The notes under the pieces: generated by a model
Seen by the model: the letters and a program-made list of their open reading frames with translations, nothing else
The model's database searches: none
What the model was told of the DNA's origin: nothing
Program-made: the position numbers and the translations under genes
In this document: one piece after another, positions 46,301 to 58,224 of the stretch
Position numbering within the stretch: position 1 is the stretch's first letter
How the letters are laid out: every line of letters starts with the position of its first letter
Source: Megalopta genalis
Lineage: Eukaryota > Arthropoda > Insecta > Hymenoptera > Halictidae
DNA: 64,000 bases
Reading direction: 5' to 3'
NCBI RefSeq assembly: GCF_051020955.1
Contig: NW_027476110.1
Coordinates: 558,001 to 622,000, forward strand

Positions 46301-49300
46301 TCTGCTCTGCTGTTCTCTGCTCAGCTCTGCACTTCTCTGCTCTGCTCTGCTCTGCTCTACTCTTCTCTGCCCTGCTGTGCCCTTCTCTGCTCTTCTCTGC
46401 TCTGCTCTTCTCTGCTCATCTCTTCTCTGCTCTTATCTGCTCTGCTCTGTTCTTCTTTGCTCTGCTCTGCTCTTCTCTGCTCTTCTCTGCTCTTCTCTGC
46501 TCTGCTCTGCTCTTCTCTGCTCTGCTCTGATCTTCTCTGCTCTCCTCTGGTCTGCACTTCTCTGCTCTTCTCTGCTCTGCTCTTCTCTGCTCTTCTCTGC
46601 TCTGCTCTTCGCTGCTCTTCTCTGCACTGCTCTGCTCCGCTGTTCTCTGGTCTGCTCTTCTCTGCTCTTCTCCGCTCTTCTCTGCACTGCTCTGCTCTTC
46701 TCTGCTTTGCTCTGATCTTCTCTGCTCTCCTCTGCTCTGCACTTCTCTGCTCTTCTCTGCTCTGCACTTCTCAGATCTTCTCTGCTCTGCTGTTCTCTGC
46801 ACTGCTCTTCTCAGCACTGCACTTCTCTGCCCTGCTCTACACTTCTCTGCACCACTCTGCTCTGCTCTTCTCTGGTCTCCTCTGCTCTGCTCTTCTCTGC
46901 TCTTCCCTGCTCTGCTCTTCTCTGCTCTTCTCTGCTCTTCTCTGCTCTTCTCTGCTCTTCTCTTCTCTGCTCTGCTCTGCTCGGCCTTTCTCTGCTCTGC
47001 TTTGCTCTGATCTGCTCTGCTCTTCTCTGCTCTGCTCTGCTCTTCTCTGCTCTGCTCTTCTCTGCTCTGCTCTGCTCTGCTCTTCTCTGCTCTGCTCTTC
47101 TTCGCTATTCTCTGCTCTGCTCTTCTTCGCTATTCTCTGCTCTGCACTCCTCTGCTCTGCTCTTCTCTGCTCTGCTCTTCTCTGCTCAGCTCTGCACTTC
47201 TCTGCTCTGCTCTGCTCTGCTCTGCTCTTCTCTGCCCTGCTGTGCCCTTCTCTGGTCTTCTCTGCTCTGCTCTTCTCTGCTCATCTCTTCTCTGCTCTTC
47301 TCTGCTCTTCTCTGCTCTGCTCTGCTCTTCTCTGCTCTGCTCTGATCTTCTCTGCTCTCCTCTGGTCTGCACTTCTCTGCTCTGCTCTGCTCTGCTCTTC
47401 TCTGCTCTTCTCTGCTCTGCTCTTCGCTGCTCTTCTCTGCACTGCTCTGCTCCGCTGTTCTCTGGTCTGCTCTTCTCTGCTCTTCTCCGCTCTTCTCTGC
47501 ACTGCTCTGCTCTTCTCTGCTCTGCTCTGATCTTCTCTGCTCTCCTCTGCTCTGCACTTCTCTGCTCTTCTCTGCTCTGCACTTCTCAGATCTTCTCTGC
47601 TCTGCTGTTCTCTGCACTGCTATTCTCAGCACTGCACTTCTCTGCCCTGCTCTACACTTCTCTGCACCACTCTGCTCTGCTCTTCTCTGGTCTCCTCTGC
47701 TCTGCTCTTCTCTGCTCTTCCCTGCTCTGCTCTTCTCTGCTCTTCTCTGCTCTTCTCTGCTCTTCTCTGCTCTTCTCTGCTCTTCTCTTCTCTGCTCTGC
47801 TCGGCCTTTCTCTGCTCTGCTTTGCTCTGATCTGCTCTGCTCTTCTCTGCTCTGCTCTGCTCTTCTCTGCTCTGCTCTTCTCTGCTCTGCTCTGCTCTAC
47901 TCTGCCCTTCTCTGCTCTTCTCTGCTCTCCACTTCTCTGCCCTTTTCTGCTCTGCTCTTCTCTGCTCTGCTCGGCCCTTCTCTGCTCTGCTCTGACCTGC
48001 TCTGCTCTTCTCTGCTCTGCTCTGCTATTCTCTGCACTGCTATTCTCTGCACTGCTCTAAAGTCCTCTGCTCTGCTCTGGTCTGCTCTTCTCTGCTCTGC
48101 TCTGTTCTGTTGTACTCTGCACTTCTCTGCTCTGCACTGCTCTTCTCTGCTCTGCTCTGCTCTGCTCTTCTCTGCGCTGTTCTGCTCTGCTCTGTTCTGC
48201 TCTGCTCTGATCTGTCTGCTCTTCTCTGTTCTTCTCTGCTCTCCTCTGCTTTCCTCTGCTCTTGTCCGCTCTTCTCTGCTCTGCTCTGCTCTTCACTTCT
48301 CTGCTCTTCTCTGCTCTGGTCTGCTCTGATCTGCTCTGATCTGCTCTGATCTGCTCTTCTCTGCTCTGCTCTGCTGTGCTCTGCTCTTCTCTGCCCTGCT
48401 GTGCTCTGCTCTTCTGTGCCTTGCTGTGCTCTTCACTGCTCTTCTCTGCTCTGCTCTCCTCTGCTCTTCTCTTCTCTGCTCTTCTCTGCTCTTCTCTGCT
48501 CTTCTCTGCTCTGCTCTGCACTGCTCTTCTCTGCTCTTCTCTGATCTGCTCTTCTGTGCTCAGCTCTGGTCTGCTCTTCTCTGTTCTCCTCTACTCTGCT
48601 CTGATCTGTCTGCTCTCCTCTGCTCTTCACTGCTCTTCTCAGCTCTGCTCTTCACTGCTCTTCTCAGCTCTGCTCTACTCTTCTGTGCACTGCTCTGTTC
48701 TTCTCTGCTCTGCTCTGCTCTGCTCTGCTCATCTCTGCTCTTCTCTGCTCTTCTCTGCAGTTCTCTGGTCTGCCCTTCTCTGATCTGCTCCCCTCTACTC
48801 TGCTCTGCTCTGATCTGCTCTGCTCTTCTCTGCTTTGCACTGCTCTGCTCTGCTCTGCTCTTCACTGCTCTTCTCTGCTCTGCTCTGCTCTGCTCTTCTC
48901 TGCTCTGCTCTGATCTGTCTGCTCTTCTCTGCTCTTCTCTGCTCTGCTCTTCGCTGCTCTTCTCTGCTCTGCTCTGCTCTGCTGTTCTCTGGTCTGCTCT
49001 TCTCTGCTCTTCTCCGCTCTTCTCTGCTCTGCTCTTCTCTGCTCTGCTCTGATCTTCTCTGCTCTCCTCTGCTCTGCACATCTCTGCTCTTCTCTGCTCT
49101 CCTCTTCTCAGATCTTCTCTGCTCTGCTGTTCTCTGCACTGCTCTTCTCAGCACTGCTCTTCTCTGCCCTGCTCTACTCTTCTCTGCACCACTCTGCTCT
49201 GCTCTTCTCTGGTCTTCTCTGCTCTGCTCTTCTCTGCTCTTCTCTGCTCTTCCCTGCTCTGTTCTTCTCTGCTCTTCTCTGCTCTTCTCTGCTCTTCTCT

Positions 49301-52300
49301 GCTCTGCACTGTTCTGCTCTGCTCTTCTCTTCACTGCTCTTCTCTGGTCTGTTCTTCTCTGCTCTGCTCTTCTCTGCTCTGCTCTGCTCTGCTCTGCTCT
49401 ACTCTGCCCTTCTCTGCTCTTCTCTGCTCTCCACTTCTCTGCCCTTTTCTGCTCTGCTCTTCTCTGCTCTGCTCGGCCCTTCTCTGCTCTGCTCTGACCT
49501 GCTCTGCTCTTCTCTGCTCTGCTCTGCTATTCTCTGCACTGCTATTCTCTGCACTGCTCTAAAGTCCTCTGCTCTGCTCTGGTCTGCTCTTCTCTGCTCT
49601 GCTCTGTTCTGTTGTACTCTGCACTTCTCTGCTCTGCACTGCTCTTCTCTGCTCTGCTCTGCTCTGCTCTTCTCTGCGCTGTTCTGCTCTGCTCTGTTCT
49701 GCTCTGCTCTGATCTGTCTGCTCTTCTCTGTTCTTCTCTGCTCTCCTCTGCTTTCCTCTGCTCTTGTCCGCTCTTCTCTGCTCTGCTCTGCTCTTCACTT
49801 CTCTGCTCTTCTCTGCTCTGGTCTGCTCTAATCTGCTCTGATCTGCTCTGATCTGCTCTTCTCTGCTCTGCTCTGCTGTGCTCTGCTCTTCTCTGCCCTG
49901 CTGTGCTCTGCTCTTCTGTGCCTTGCTGTGCTCTTCCCTGCTCTTCTCTGCTCTGCTCTCCTCTGCTCTTCTCTTCTCTGCTCTTCTCTGCTCTTCTCTG
50001 CTCTTCTCTGCTCTGCTCTGCACTGCTCTTCTCTGCTCTTCTCTGCTCTTGTATGCTCTTCTCCGCTCTTCTCAGCTCTTCCCTGCTCTTCTCTGCACTC
50101 CTCTGCTCTTCTCTGTCTCTTCTCTTCTCTGCTCTGCTCTGCACTTCTCTGCTCTGCTCTGCTCTGCTCTGCACTTATCTGCACTTCTCTGCTGCTCTCT
50201 GCTCTGCTCTGCTCTGCTCTGCTCTGATCTGTCTGCTCTCCTCTGCTCTTCACTGCTCTTCTCAGCTCTGCTCTTCACTGCTCTTCTCAGCTCTGCTCTA
50301 CTCTTCTGTGCACTGCTCTGTTCTTCTCTGCTCTGCTCTGCTCTGCTCTGCTCATCTCTGCTCTTCTCTGCTCTTCTCTGCAGTTCTCTGGTCTGCCCTT
50401 CTCTGATCTGCTCCCCTCTACTCTGCTCTGCTCTGATCTGCTCTGCTCTTCTCTGCTTTGCACTGCTCTGCTCTGCTCTGCTCTTCACTGCTCTTCTCTG
50501 CTCTGCTCTGCTCTGCTCTTCTCTGCTCTGCTCTTCTCTGCTCTTCTCTGCTCTTGTATGCTCTTCTCCGCTCTTCTCAGCTCTTCCCTGCTCTTCTCTG
50601 CACTCCTCTGCTCTGCTCTTCTCTGTCTCTTCTCTTCTCTGCTCTGCTCTGCACTTCTCTGCTCTGCTCTGCTCTGCTCTGCACTTCTCTGCACTTCTCT
50701 GCTGCTCTCTGCTCTGCTCTGCTCTGCTCTGCTCTGATCTGCTCTGCTCTTCTCTGCTTTGCACTGCTCTGCTCTGCTCTGCTCTTCTCTGCTCTTCTCT
50801 GCTCTGCTCTGCTCTGCTCTTCTCTGCTCTGCTCTTGTATGCTCTTCTCCGCTCTTCTCAGCTCTTCCCTGCTCTTCTCTGCACTCCTCTGCTCTTCTCT
50901 GTCTCTTCTCTTCTCTGCTCTGCTCTGCACTTCTCTGCTCTGCTCTGCTCTGCTCTGCACTTCTCTGCACTTCTCTGCTCCTCTCTGCTCTGCTCTGCTC
51001 TGCTCTGCTCTGCTCTGCTCTGCTCTGCTCTTCTTCGCTATTCTCTGCTCTGCTCTTCTTCGCTATTCTCTGCTCTGCACTCCTCTGCTCTGCTCTTCTC
51101 TGCTCTGCTCTTCTCTGCTCTTCTCTGCTCTGCTCTGCTCTTCTCTGCTCTGCTCTTCTCTGCTCTTCTCTGCTCTTGTATGCTCTTCTCCGCTCTTCTC
51201 AGCTCTTCCCTGCTCTTCCCTGCTCTTCTCTGCACTCCTCTGGTCTTCTCTGCTCTTCTCTTCTCTGCTCTGCTCTGCTCTGCTCTGCCCTTCTCTGCTC
51301 TTCTCTGCTCTTCTCTGCTCTGCTCTTCTCTGCTCTTCTCTGCTCTTGTATGCTCTTCTCCGCTCTTCTCAGCTCTTCCCTGCTCTTCTCTGCACTCCTC
51401 TGCTCTTCTCTGTCTCTTCTCTTCTCTGCTCTGCTCTGCACTTCTCTGCTCTGCTCTGCTCTGCTCTGCACTTCTCTGCACTTCTCTGCACCTCTCTGCT
51501 CTGCTCTGCTCTGCTCTGCTCTGCTCTGCTCTGATCTGCTCTGCTCTTCTCTGCTTTGCACTGCTCTGCTCTGCTCTGCTCTTCTCTGCTCTTCTCTGCT
51601 CTGCTCTGCTCTGCTCTTCTCTGCTCTGCTCTTGTATGCTCTTCTCCGCTCTTCTCAGCTCTTCCCTGCTCTTCTCTGCACTCCTCTGCTCTTCTCTGTC
51701 TCTTCTCTTCTCTGCTCTGCTCTGCACTTCTCAGCTCTGCTCTGCTCTGCTCTGCACTTCTCTGCACTTCTCTGCTCCTCTCTGCTCTGCTCTGCTCTGC
51801 TCTGCTCTGCTCTGCTCTGCTCTTCTTCGCTATTCTCTGCTCTGCTCTTCTTCGCTATTCTCTGCTCTGCACTCCTCTGCTCTGCTCTTCTCTGCTCTGC
51901 TCTTCTCTGCTCTTCTCTGCTCTTCTCTGCTCTGCTCTGCTCTGCTCTTCTCTGCTCTGCTCTTCTCTGCTCTTCTCTGCTCTTGTATGCTCTTCTCCGC
52001 TCTTCTCAGCTCTTCCCTGCTCTTCCCTGCTCTTCTCTGCACTCCTCTGGTCTTCTCTGCTCTTCTCTTCTCTGCTCTGCTCTGCTCTGCTCTGCCCTTC
52101 TCTGCTCTTCTCTGCTCTGCTCTGCTCTTCTCCGCTCTTCTCTGCTCTGCTCTTCTCTGTTCTTCTCTGCTCTCATCTGCTCTTCTCTGCTCTTCTCAGC
52201 TCTTCTGTGCTCTTCTCTGCTCTGCTCTTCTCTGCACTTCTCTGCTCTGCTCTTCTCTGCTCTGATCTGCTCTGCTCTGCTCTGGTCTGCTCTGCTCTTC

Positions 52301-52572
52301 TCTGGTCTGCTGACCTCTGGTCTGATCTGGTATGCTGTTCTCTGCTCTGCTCTGCTCTGCAGTTCTCTGCTCTGCTCTTCTCTGATCTTCTCTGCTCTGC
52401 TCTTCTCTGCCCTGCTCTGCTCTGCTCTTCTCTGCGCTGCTCTGCTCTGCTCTGATTTGCTCTGCTCTGCTCTGCTCTGCTCTGCTCTGCTCTGCTCAGC
52501 TCTTCTCTGCTCTGCTCTTCTCCGCTCTTCTCTGCTCTGCTCAGCTCTTCTCTGCTCTGCTCTTCTCCGCTC
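43350..52572. repeat. 9.2-kb pentamer satellite (CTCTG / CTCTT)
   Basis: About 1,840 five-base units, mainly CTCTG and CTCTT, with variants such as CTCTC, CACTG, ATCTG and CCCTG. The plus strand is almost pure pyrimidine plus G. Variant order shows higher-order duplication: the GCACCACTCTG marker recurs at 44,876 and 45,241 (365 bp apart), 46,850 and 47,665 (815 bp), and 49,187. A CTAAAGTCC marker recurs 1,502 bp apart (48,057 and 49,559). A CTTGTATGCTC block occurs seven times between 50,051 and 51,985. The five-base period leaves all frames largely open (SALLC or REEQRRAEKS type repeats). These are not genes. Confidence 0.97.
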
Positions 52573-52635
52573 GGGGCAGACCAGATAACTGCAGCCCATA
52601 AAAATTCAACGAATAACAGTTATCTTGTCTGCCCC
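52573..52635. other. 19-bp-stem hairpin at the satellite edge
   Basis: GGGGCAGACCAGATAACTG (52,573-52,591) and CAGTTATCTTGTCTGCCCC (52,617-52,635) pair at 18 of 19 positions around a 25-base loop. It starts at the first base after the pentamer array. Part of the stem and loop (GATAACTG.AGCCC.TAAAA) recurs at 53,962-54,005. Confidence 0.8.
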
Positions 52636-54195
52636 GGGGCTCGCGATTCTCTAAAGGAAAAACAAACTGATCTGTGGGAAACCACGCGTCAGTCCTCGGC
52701 CACTTACCCGGCAATATATATATTTTGTCTGCGATCCAGGAAACCAAACACTATTGGGGCCTCGAGTGCCTGGTCGTGTGTATTTCGTCAGTCGAAGGCG
52801 CGACACAATCGCCGCTCGCACTTAACATAATTTACTACAAACGCACAACTGTTTGTTTCTCTTAGTACGACATTGACAGTATGCATCGTTAGCCCGTCGA
52901 CCGGATTTATGGCCATAGAAAACGAATTATGTTTTTTCCCCAATTCATGCGACTGTCCGCTGTGGGTCCTATCGGCAGACCAGACCACCCGCGGGCCACG
53001 TGAAAATATTGGAAATGCGGTCTAATTATCATAATACAAAATATTTAATTTTATTGATTGAAACTACTGAAAATTTAAATATTCTAATTTTAAAAGTCCA
53101 ATTTTAAATTAGTTTTAAAATAAATTTATCCAGTTAAGTTAAATTATATTACAACAAAGTAATAAAATTGTTATGAAATACAAATCATTTAATTTTACTG
53201 ATTAATTTTAATAAAACTTTAAATCTTCAATTATCATAAATCTAAACTTAATTCTTTACACGACTTTAATACTTTATATGACAATGAACCATTATTTATT
53301 TCATTTATTATTGAATACCCTAAACTAACCAATTCAATTTGATGTAGAATAAATGAATAAATATATTTAAAAGTATGAAATAATAATGTCCGTAAAAAAG
53401 AAAAGAAAAAAAAATTCCAATAAAAAATGTAACAACTAACAATGCCAAAGTTAGGATTTTCTTCCAACATAAACTCATCAATTCAGTATTAATAATTATT
53501 ATGATACATAACAGAAATATTAAATTAACTCTTTTACTTTCGAGATAATTAAAAACACTAAGTTTATTTTAATTAACCCTGATACAAAAAGTACGAAAAA
53601 ATCACTTTTACTTATACTAATATTACTTTCTTCTTCTACAACACACGCACACACATTTTAAAATCATTAAATTTATTCGTAAATAAATACTATAACTTAT
53701 AATCATGTAATTCCTTTTTTCAAATATATTAAATTAAGAAATCAATAATATTTATAATTTGTGCAAATAATAAAATTTTCCTCATTCAGAATCCTTTCAA
53801 TGTAAATGAAACACTTATTGTTAAACTAAAATTTTAATGAAAACATTTTCCCATACTTTTACAACGTTACGATTTATTCCATTTATAATGAAATTGGCGG
53901 GCAATTTGTACGGTTCACATAAATTTATTCAACCTAGATAATTATTAAAATTTACTATCGAGATAACTGAAGCCCCTAAAAATTCTTAAAATTAACGAAT
54001 AACAGCAGTTTAACTGTTGGTGCTGGCGCACTAAATTTATCATTATTTAATTTAAATTTCTTATTCAAACTTTCATGTAATATTAAAAATTAATCTCTAC
54101 TTTTCACTCGTATGAAAACTATTTAAATTTTTAGATGAATTCATAAATTGTATGTATGAAAAATATTCTATAGCCAATTTTTTAGCCGCAGTTAA

Positions 54196-54269
<74 letters not shown>

Positions 54270-56178
54270 TCACTCCAACAAAGCAAATTAATTCATAATT
54301 AACAGTTCAATATAATTCAATCAAATGAACCTAAATAAAATAAATGATATTATTACAATCATAGTACTAATTAGCTATAACTCAATTATTTATTTCTACG
54401 AAAATTACCCCGTAACTGTATATTAGAAATCAAATTCAATTATTCAATTAGATAATTTCATATCTCTCGAACCGAAATCAAAATAAAAATTAAATTCAAC
54501 TCTATTATAAATTAATCCCACATTAGTAATCAACATAAAATTCATCTTAAATAAGTCTAAACTCTAATATATAATATTATATTTTTTAAATAATAGATAC
54601 GTATACAATAAATTTTGTATTATTTTACTTCGTGATAGTCAGAGATAACCACAGCTTGCAACGGGGTTGAAATTTTGCGCAGCTAGGTTTTTGATGACCG
54701 GTGGGCCGTATTGCTATGCAACAAATCGTTGCTACTTGTATTGTCATCGTTATCATTTGCAAGTGTTCAATTAAAATGGAAAGATTGAACGGCTTACTGC
54801 AGGTTATGATTCGAAATGGTTGCAACGGCACAGTGACTGGCTCACATTATTTAATTAATAATATCAATTTATTTAGATCGAACGGTATAGTACTCATTTG
54901 AAAAACCTGTAAGGACAATTTTGGCCATCTTGAATCGGCTACGCTCTTTGCAGAAGATTGAAGAGAAAACGTTTGTTGCAAACAAATGCAGAATACATAT
55001 TGAAATGATATCTGCAGTGGGCCCTCACCGTGGGAGGGAATGAATTGTCGGACGCGGAAATTGTAACCTTCCCATCTGCGTGCCGTACGCGGCCGGGTCT
55101 CAAGGACCGCTCGTAAAAGCAACGAGTTCCAGATCCTCGGCCTTCTAATTTCTTTCTTTAGGGACACACGAAGGCAATCAGCTTTCTTTACGACAATAAT
55201 CCTAAAATTTTCTTTCGACCCCATCTGTTCGTCAAACAATACGAACATCCGTCCATACAACCGGGAAAGCATTTGTACGTGACGAAGATCCCAAAAAAAG
55301 GAAGGGATATCTCGATGTCAGTGTTTTCGATGATACAGAAATTTACGTGAAATATAAATGACGTATAAATGACACTAATCAGCCACTTCGACCCGTCGAT
55401 TTTGTTTTGCAACTTCATTCTAATGATTGAATATGGACTACAGCATATGTCAATATCATAAAAATCCAAGAAATGGAAGTACAAAAGCGAGAAAGCGAAA
55501 AAATGTATTTCCAGCATTAATGAGAACTTTTGCTCTTACCATTTAAATTATATCGAAACATATTACCGAAATCATAGTAACGAAACAAAATGCTCACTTA
55601 CCTCTCCTTCATAATTTTTCTTTTGCTGTATCTTGGTGTGGTCAAGGTCAGTTTTTTCGATGCACCCCCCTTCATACGTCTAAACAATTGGGAAGAAACC
55701 ACATCCTCCCAATTCATTGAATTCACAACCTTTGGCATCGTTTCGCTACACTTTTGAAATTGTTAAATTTATCTGTTTCTATTGTTTACAATGAAATGTA
55801 GTAGAATAATGCCGAATAGAGTAGAATATAAAAGTAGAATCAAAAATAATAGAATTGAATAAAATAAAATAGAATGAAGTAGAATGAAATAGAATGAAAT
55901 AGAAAAAATCTAAAATTATAAGAAATAAACATCGCGCGCTTTGCACTCCTAGACCGTATCACTTGGAGAACAAATCACGACTGAACGCGACGTAAAAACG
56001 CAGAGAACAGCTGAATGCGAGTCACGTTACGATACTACTAATACATGTAGCTTTATCGCCTACGAAAGTGTAAACAAATCATTTTCGAACTGCAAACAGC
56101 GGTAGCGGGAAATTCGAAATAGGGAAAGCAACCGTTGTGTGGGATCATGATTTGGACCAGGGTATGCTTGCGATGCTA
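52636..56178. other. AT-rich intergenic DNA, no recognised gene
   Basis: 53,000-54,600 is very AT-rich with no coding signal, and a TA run occupies 54,199-54,267. Minus-strand open frames around 54,847-55,517 have no recognisable domain. At 55,800-55,910 AGAAT/TAGAA pentamer-like words form a loose repeat. Confidence 0.5.
54199..54267. repeat. (TA)n microsatellite
   Basis: About 34 uninterrupted TA units. Confidence 0.95.
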
Positions 56179-56362
56179 CCATTGGACATTGCCATTGGCA
56201 GACAACCAATGATATTTTTTGAACCATTGGCAGACAACCAATGATACTATTTCAACCATTGGCAGACAACCAATGATATTATTTGAACCATTGGCAGACA
56301 ACCAATGATACTATTTGAACCATTGGCAAACAACCAATCATACTATTTGAACCATTGGCGCA
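56179..56362. promoter_or_regulatory. CCAAT-box tandem array, 32-bp period
   Basis: CCATTGGCAGACAACCAATG starts at 56,192, 56,224, 56,256 and 56,288, with variants at 56,320 and 56,352, exactly 32 bp apart. Each full unit carries ATTGG and CCAAT as an inverted pair, giving about ten CCAAT boxes of the kind bound by NF-Y. The spacing is three helical turns, so sites face the same side. The array lies about 130 bp upstream of a splice donor and about 500 bp upstream of the start codon of the following gene, as a promoter would. Confidence 0.7.
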
Positions 56363-56497
56363 TCATGTAGTCCCATTTTGAAATTCCCCCCACCACAAAC
56401 ACGGCTCCGAGACCGACACTGGGCCTAACTTCGAGCTGCGAAGGGTCGCAGTTTCATTCAACTCTTGGAGGAGTAAGAAACCACGAAGAAATTGCAA
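56363..56497 (+). other. candidate first, non-coding exon
   Basis: GC-richer stretch ending at a consensus splice donor (GCAA|GTAAGT at 56,498). The intron 56,498-56,849 would end at TTTTTTCAG before the exon with the start codon. The transcription start is not known. Confidence 0.5.
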
Positions 56498-56853
56498 GTA
56501 AGTACATACTAATATATAAACTATGTATGTGGCATTAGAATTTCAAAGTTTTGAAACGTTTGCGTACCACGAGCCACTTTCGCGCTCTTCAGATTTTGGG
56601 TTGAGAAAAGCCAGGGCATATACATGTAGTATATTTTTCGCTAAATATAAGTTAAAATATTAGTTATGTAATCGAAGGAGCGCGATGGCGCTCTTTGGCG
56701 TTTTTCGATCCTGTTTTTTTAGAACCATCTGGTATGCAAACGATTCAATTGATTTTATTTCGAATTTATAACGCGATAAAATTTAGTATTATGGAAATTT
56801 GTTCTAGTAATTGTGTAGCAATTTATTTTAATAATATTTTTTTTTTCAGAAAT

Positions 56854-57566
56854 ATGGAACGAGAAGTCGAACAAAAAATGCAGGAAATGCAGCTAGAAGA
56901 AGAAAACGCATCCGCCGGATCAGCAGCGGCGAACACCGCCGCAGCATCAACGGTGACCTCAGCAGCGGCGAACACCGCCGCAGCATCAACGGCGACCTCA
57001 GCAGCGGCGAACACCGCCGCAGCATCAACGGCGACCTCAGCAGCGACGGACACCTCCGCCGCGAACGAGTCGCTGGACTCAATACTAGCGCGGCAGCGAG
57101 AAATCGCTGCCGCGTACGAGTCCGGGAGGGCTGTAAGTATATGCAATATAAGTGTGCACAACAGAATGTATGTTTATAATATATATATTTCTAATTCTGC
57201 TGTTATGTTACAGTCCCAGTGGAGGAACATATTGGGCCAATTGGCCAGAGGGGTAGCCAGGCCTAACCTGGCAAACCTGGTGGCGGCCAATGTAAGTAAA
57301 TGAAAAATACTTTTATATATAATATACTATAGTAATATGTATAGTAACAAATTATAATAATAATATATACTTATACGTTGCAGAGAGAGCTCAAAAAACT
57401 GTTCAAAACAACTATTTATGGCCCTCAAAAAAGGGGCAAAGAACGAAAAGGAAAAGGAGGAAGAGGAGGAAGAGGAGGGAGAGGAGGAAGAGGAGGAAGA
57501 GGAGGAAGAGGAGGACGAGGAGGGGGAGGAGGGGGGAGTTGTAAATACGTTTTGAATTTTTATTAA
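56854..57566 (+). CDS. spliced gene for a 179-residue Ala-rich, Gly/Arg-rich protein of unknown function
   Basis: Three coding exons, all phase 0: 56,854-57,132 (93 codons), 57,214-57,291 (26 codons) and 57,384-57,566 (60 codons plus stop). Introns begin GTAAGT (57,133 and 57,292) and end TTACAG and TTGCAG. The start is chosen as the first ATG after the acceptor TTTTTTCAG at 56,849. The protein has a charged helical start (MEREVEQKMQEMQLEEE) and three and a half 13-residue Ala/Ser/Thr repeats (SAAANTAAASTAT, 39-bp DNA units). A helical middle follows (SILARQREIAAAYESGRA, QWRNILGQLARG), then a basic stretch and a run of G-G-R repeats like RNA-binding RGG tails. AATAAA follows at 57,569. I recognise no family. 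Intact frame and splicing signals suggest a live gene; an RNA-binding role is only inferred. Confidence 0.68.
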
Positions 57567-57568
57567 TT

Positions 57569-57574
57569 AATAAA
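57569..57574 (+). terminator. poly(A) signal AATAAA
   Basis: AATAAA three bases after the stop codon of the preceding gene, implying a very short 3' UTR. Confidence 0.6.
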
Positions 57575-57920
57575 AGGATCGTTTTATCATGTCTGTTGTT
57601 CATTTTATTTACGAATTGCTCCATCACCATCAGTTTTTTAAATAAACGAACTACATTTAAATTATTTGTTTACTTCGCATTATCTACATATCACATCCTA
57701 TCCCACTAGCACTGTCCGACAAAATCAAACTTTTTTTCTGATTTCCTATAATTATTCATCCTTACGTTTTTATTATTCTTAGTTTATTATAGTATAATGA
57801 ATCATTCTATAAAAATTATAAATACATGTCTTATTAAATTATTATTATTATAAAAAAGTCTATTATTATTTTAATATATATTATTATATATTAAAATTCC
57901 TACATCACCTACCCGATTAC
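57575..57920. other. AT-rich intergenic DNA
   Basis: No feature seen apart from TATTATTAT-type low complexity at 57,840-57,895. Confidence 0.5.
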
Positions 57921-58224
57921 TCGACGAGCGTTCTTGCTGCAACTGCCGCGCCGCTCACGACTGCCCCGCACGCCACCTTCCCCTGGTCAAGTAACCTAGC
58001 GCGCGGCAGAATATCTTCGTGACAACTGTTCGTTTCAAGCAAGATGGACGTGCCTATATTCGAGTAAGCAGTTCGAGAGTTGGATATATCGATTCAGAAA
58101 AGTCTAAGCTGGGGGGCTTCGGATGTAGAAAGGACCATTTTTTTATTATTGTTCAGATATTTACAGTATTCGACGAGCGTTCTTGCTGCAACTGCCGCGC
58201 CGCTCACGACTGCCCCGCACGCCA
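57921..58224. repeat. pair of identical 55-bp direct repeats next to Polinton copy B
   Basis: TCGACGAGCGTTCTTGCTGC and the 35 bases after it occur at 57,921-57,975 and again at 58,170-58,224. The second copy ends exactly where similarity to Polinton copy A begins (ATAACCTACTTCCCCC). The 194 bp between them has no recognised content. This may be a scar of the event that truncated copy B. Confidence 0.75.

Noticed and set aside
43403..52588. Dozens of long open frames (up to 795 codons) rich in Ser-Ala-Leu-Cys or Arg-Glu-Gln-Ala-Lys repeats
   Set aside because: They arise because a five-base repeat without stop codons is open in every frame. There is no start context, splicing or codon bias to support a gene.
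54625..55517. Several minus-strand frames of 70-140 codons
   Set aside because: They overlap one another, lack recognisable domains and have no consistent splice sites.
56179..56362. Regularly spaced repeat array resembling a CRISPR array
   Set aside because: The spacers are about 12 bp and nearly identical to each other, the genome is an insect's, and no cas genes are present. It is an ordinary tandem repeat.
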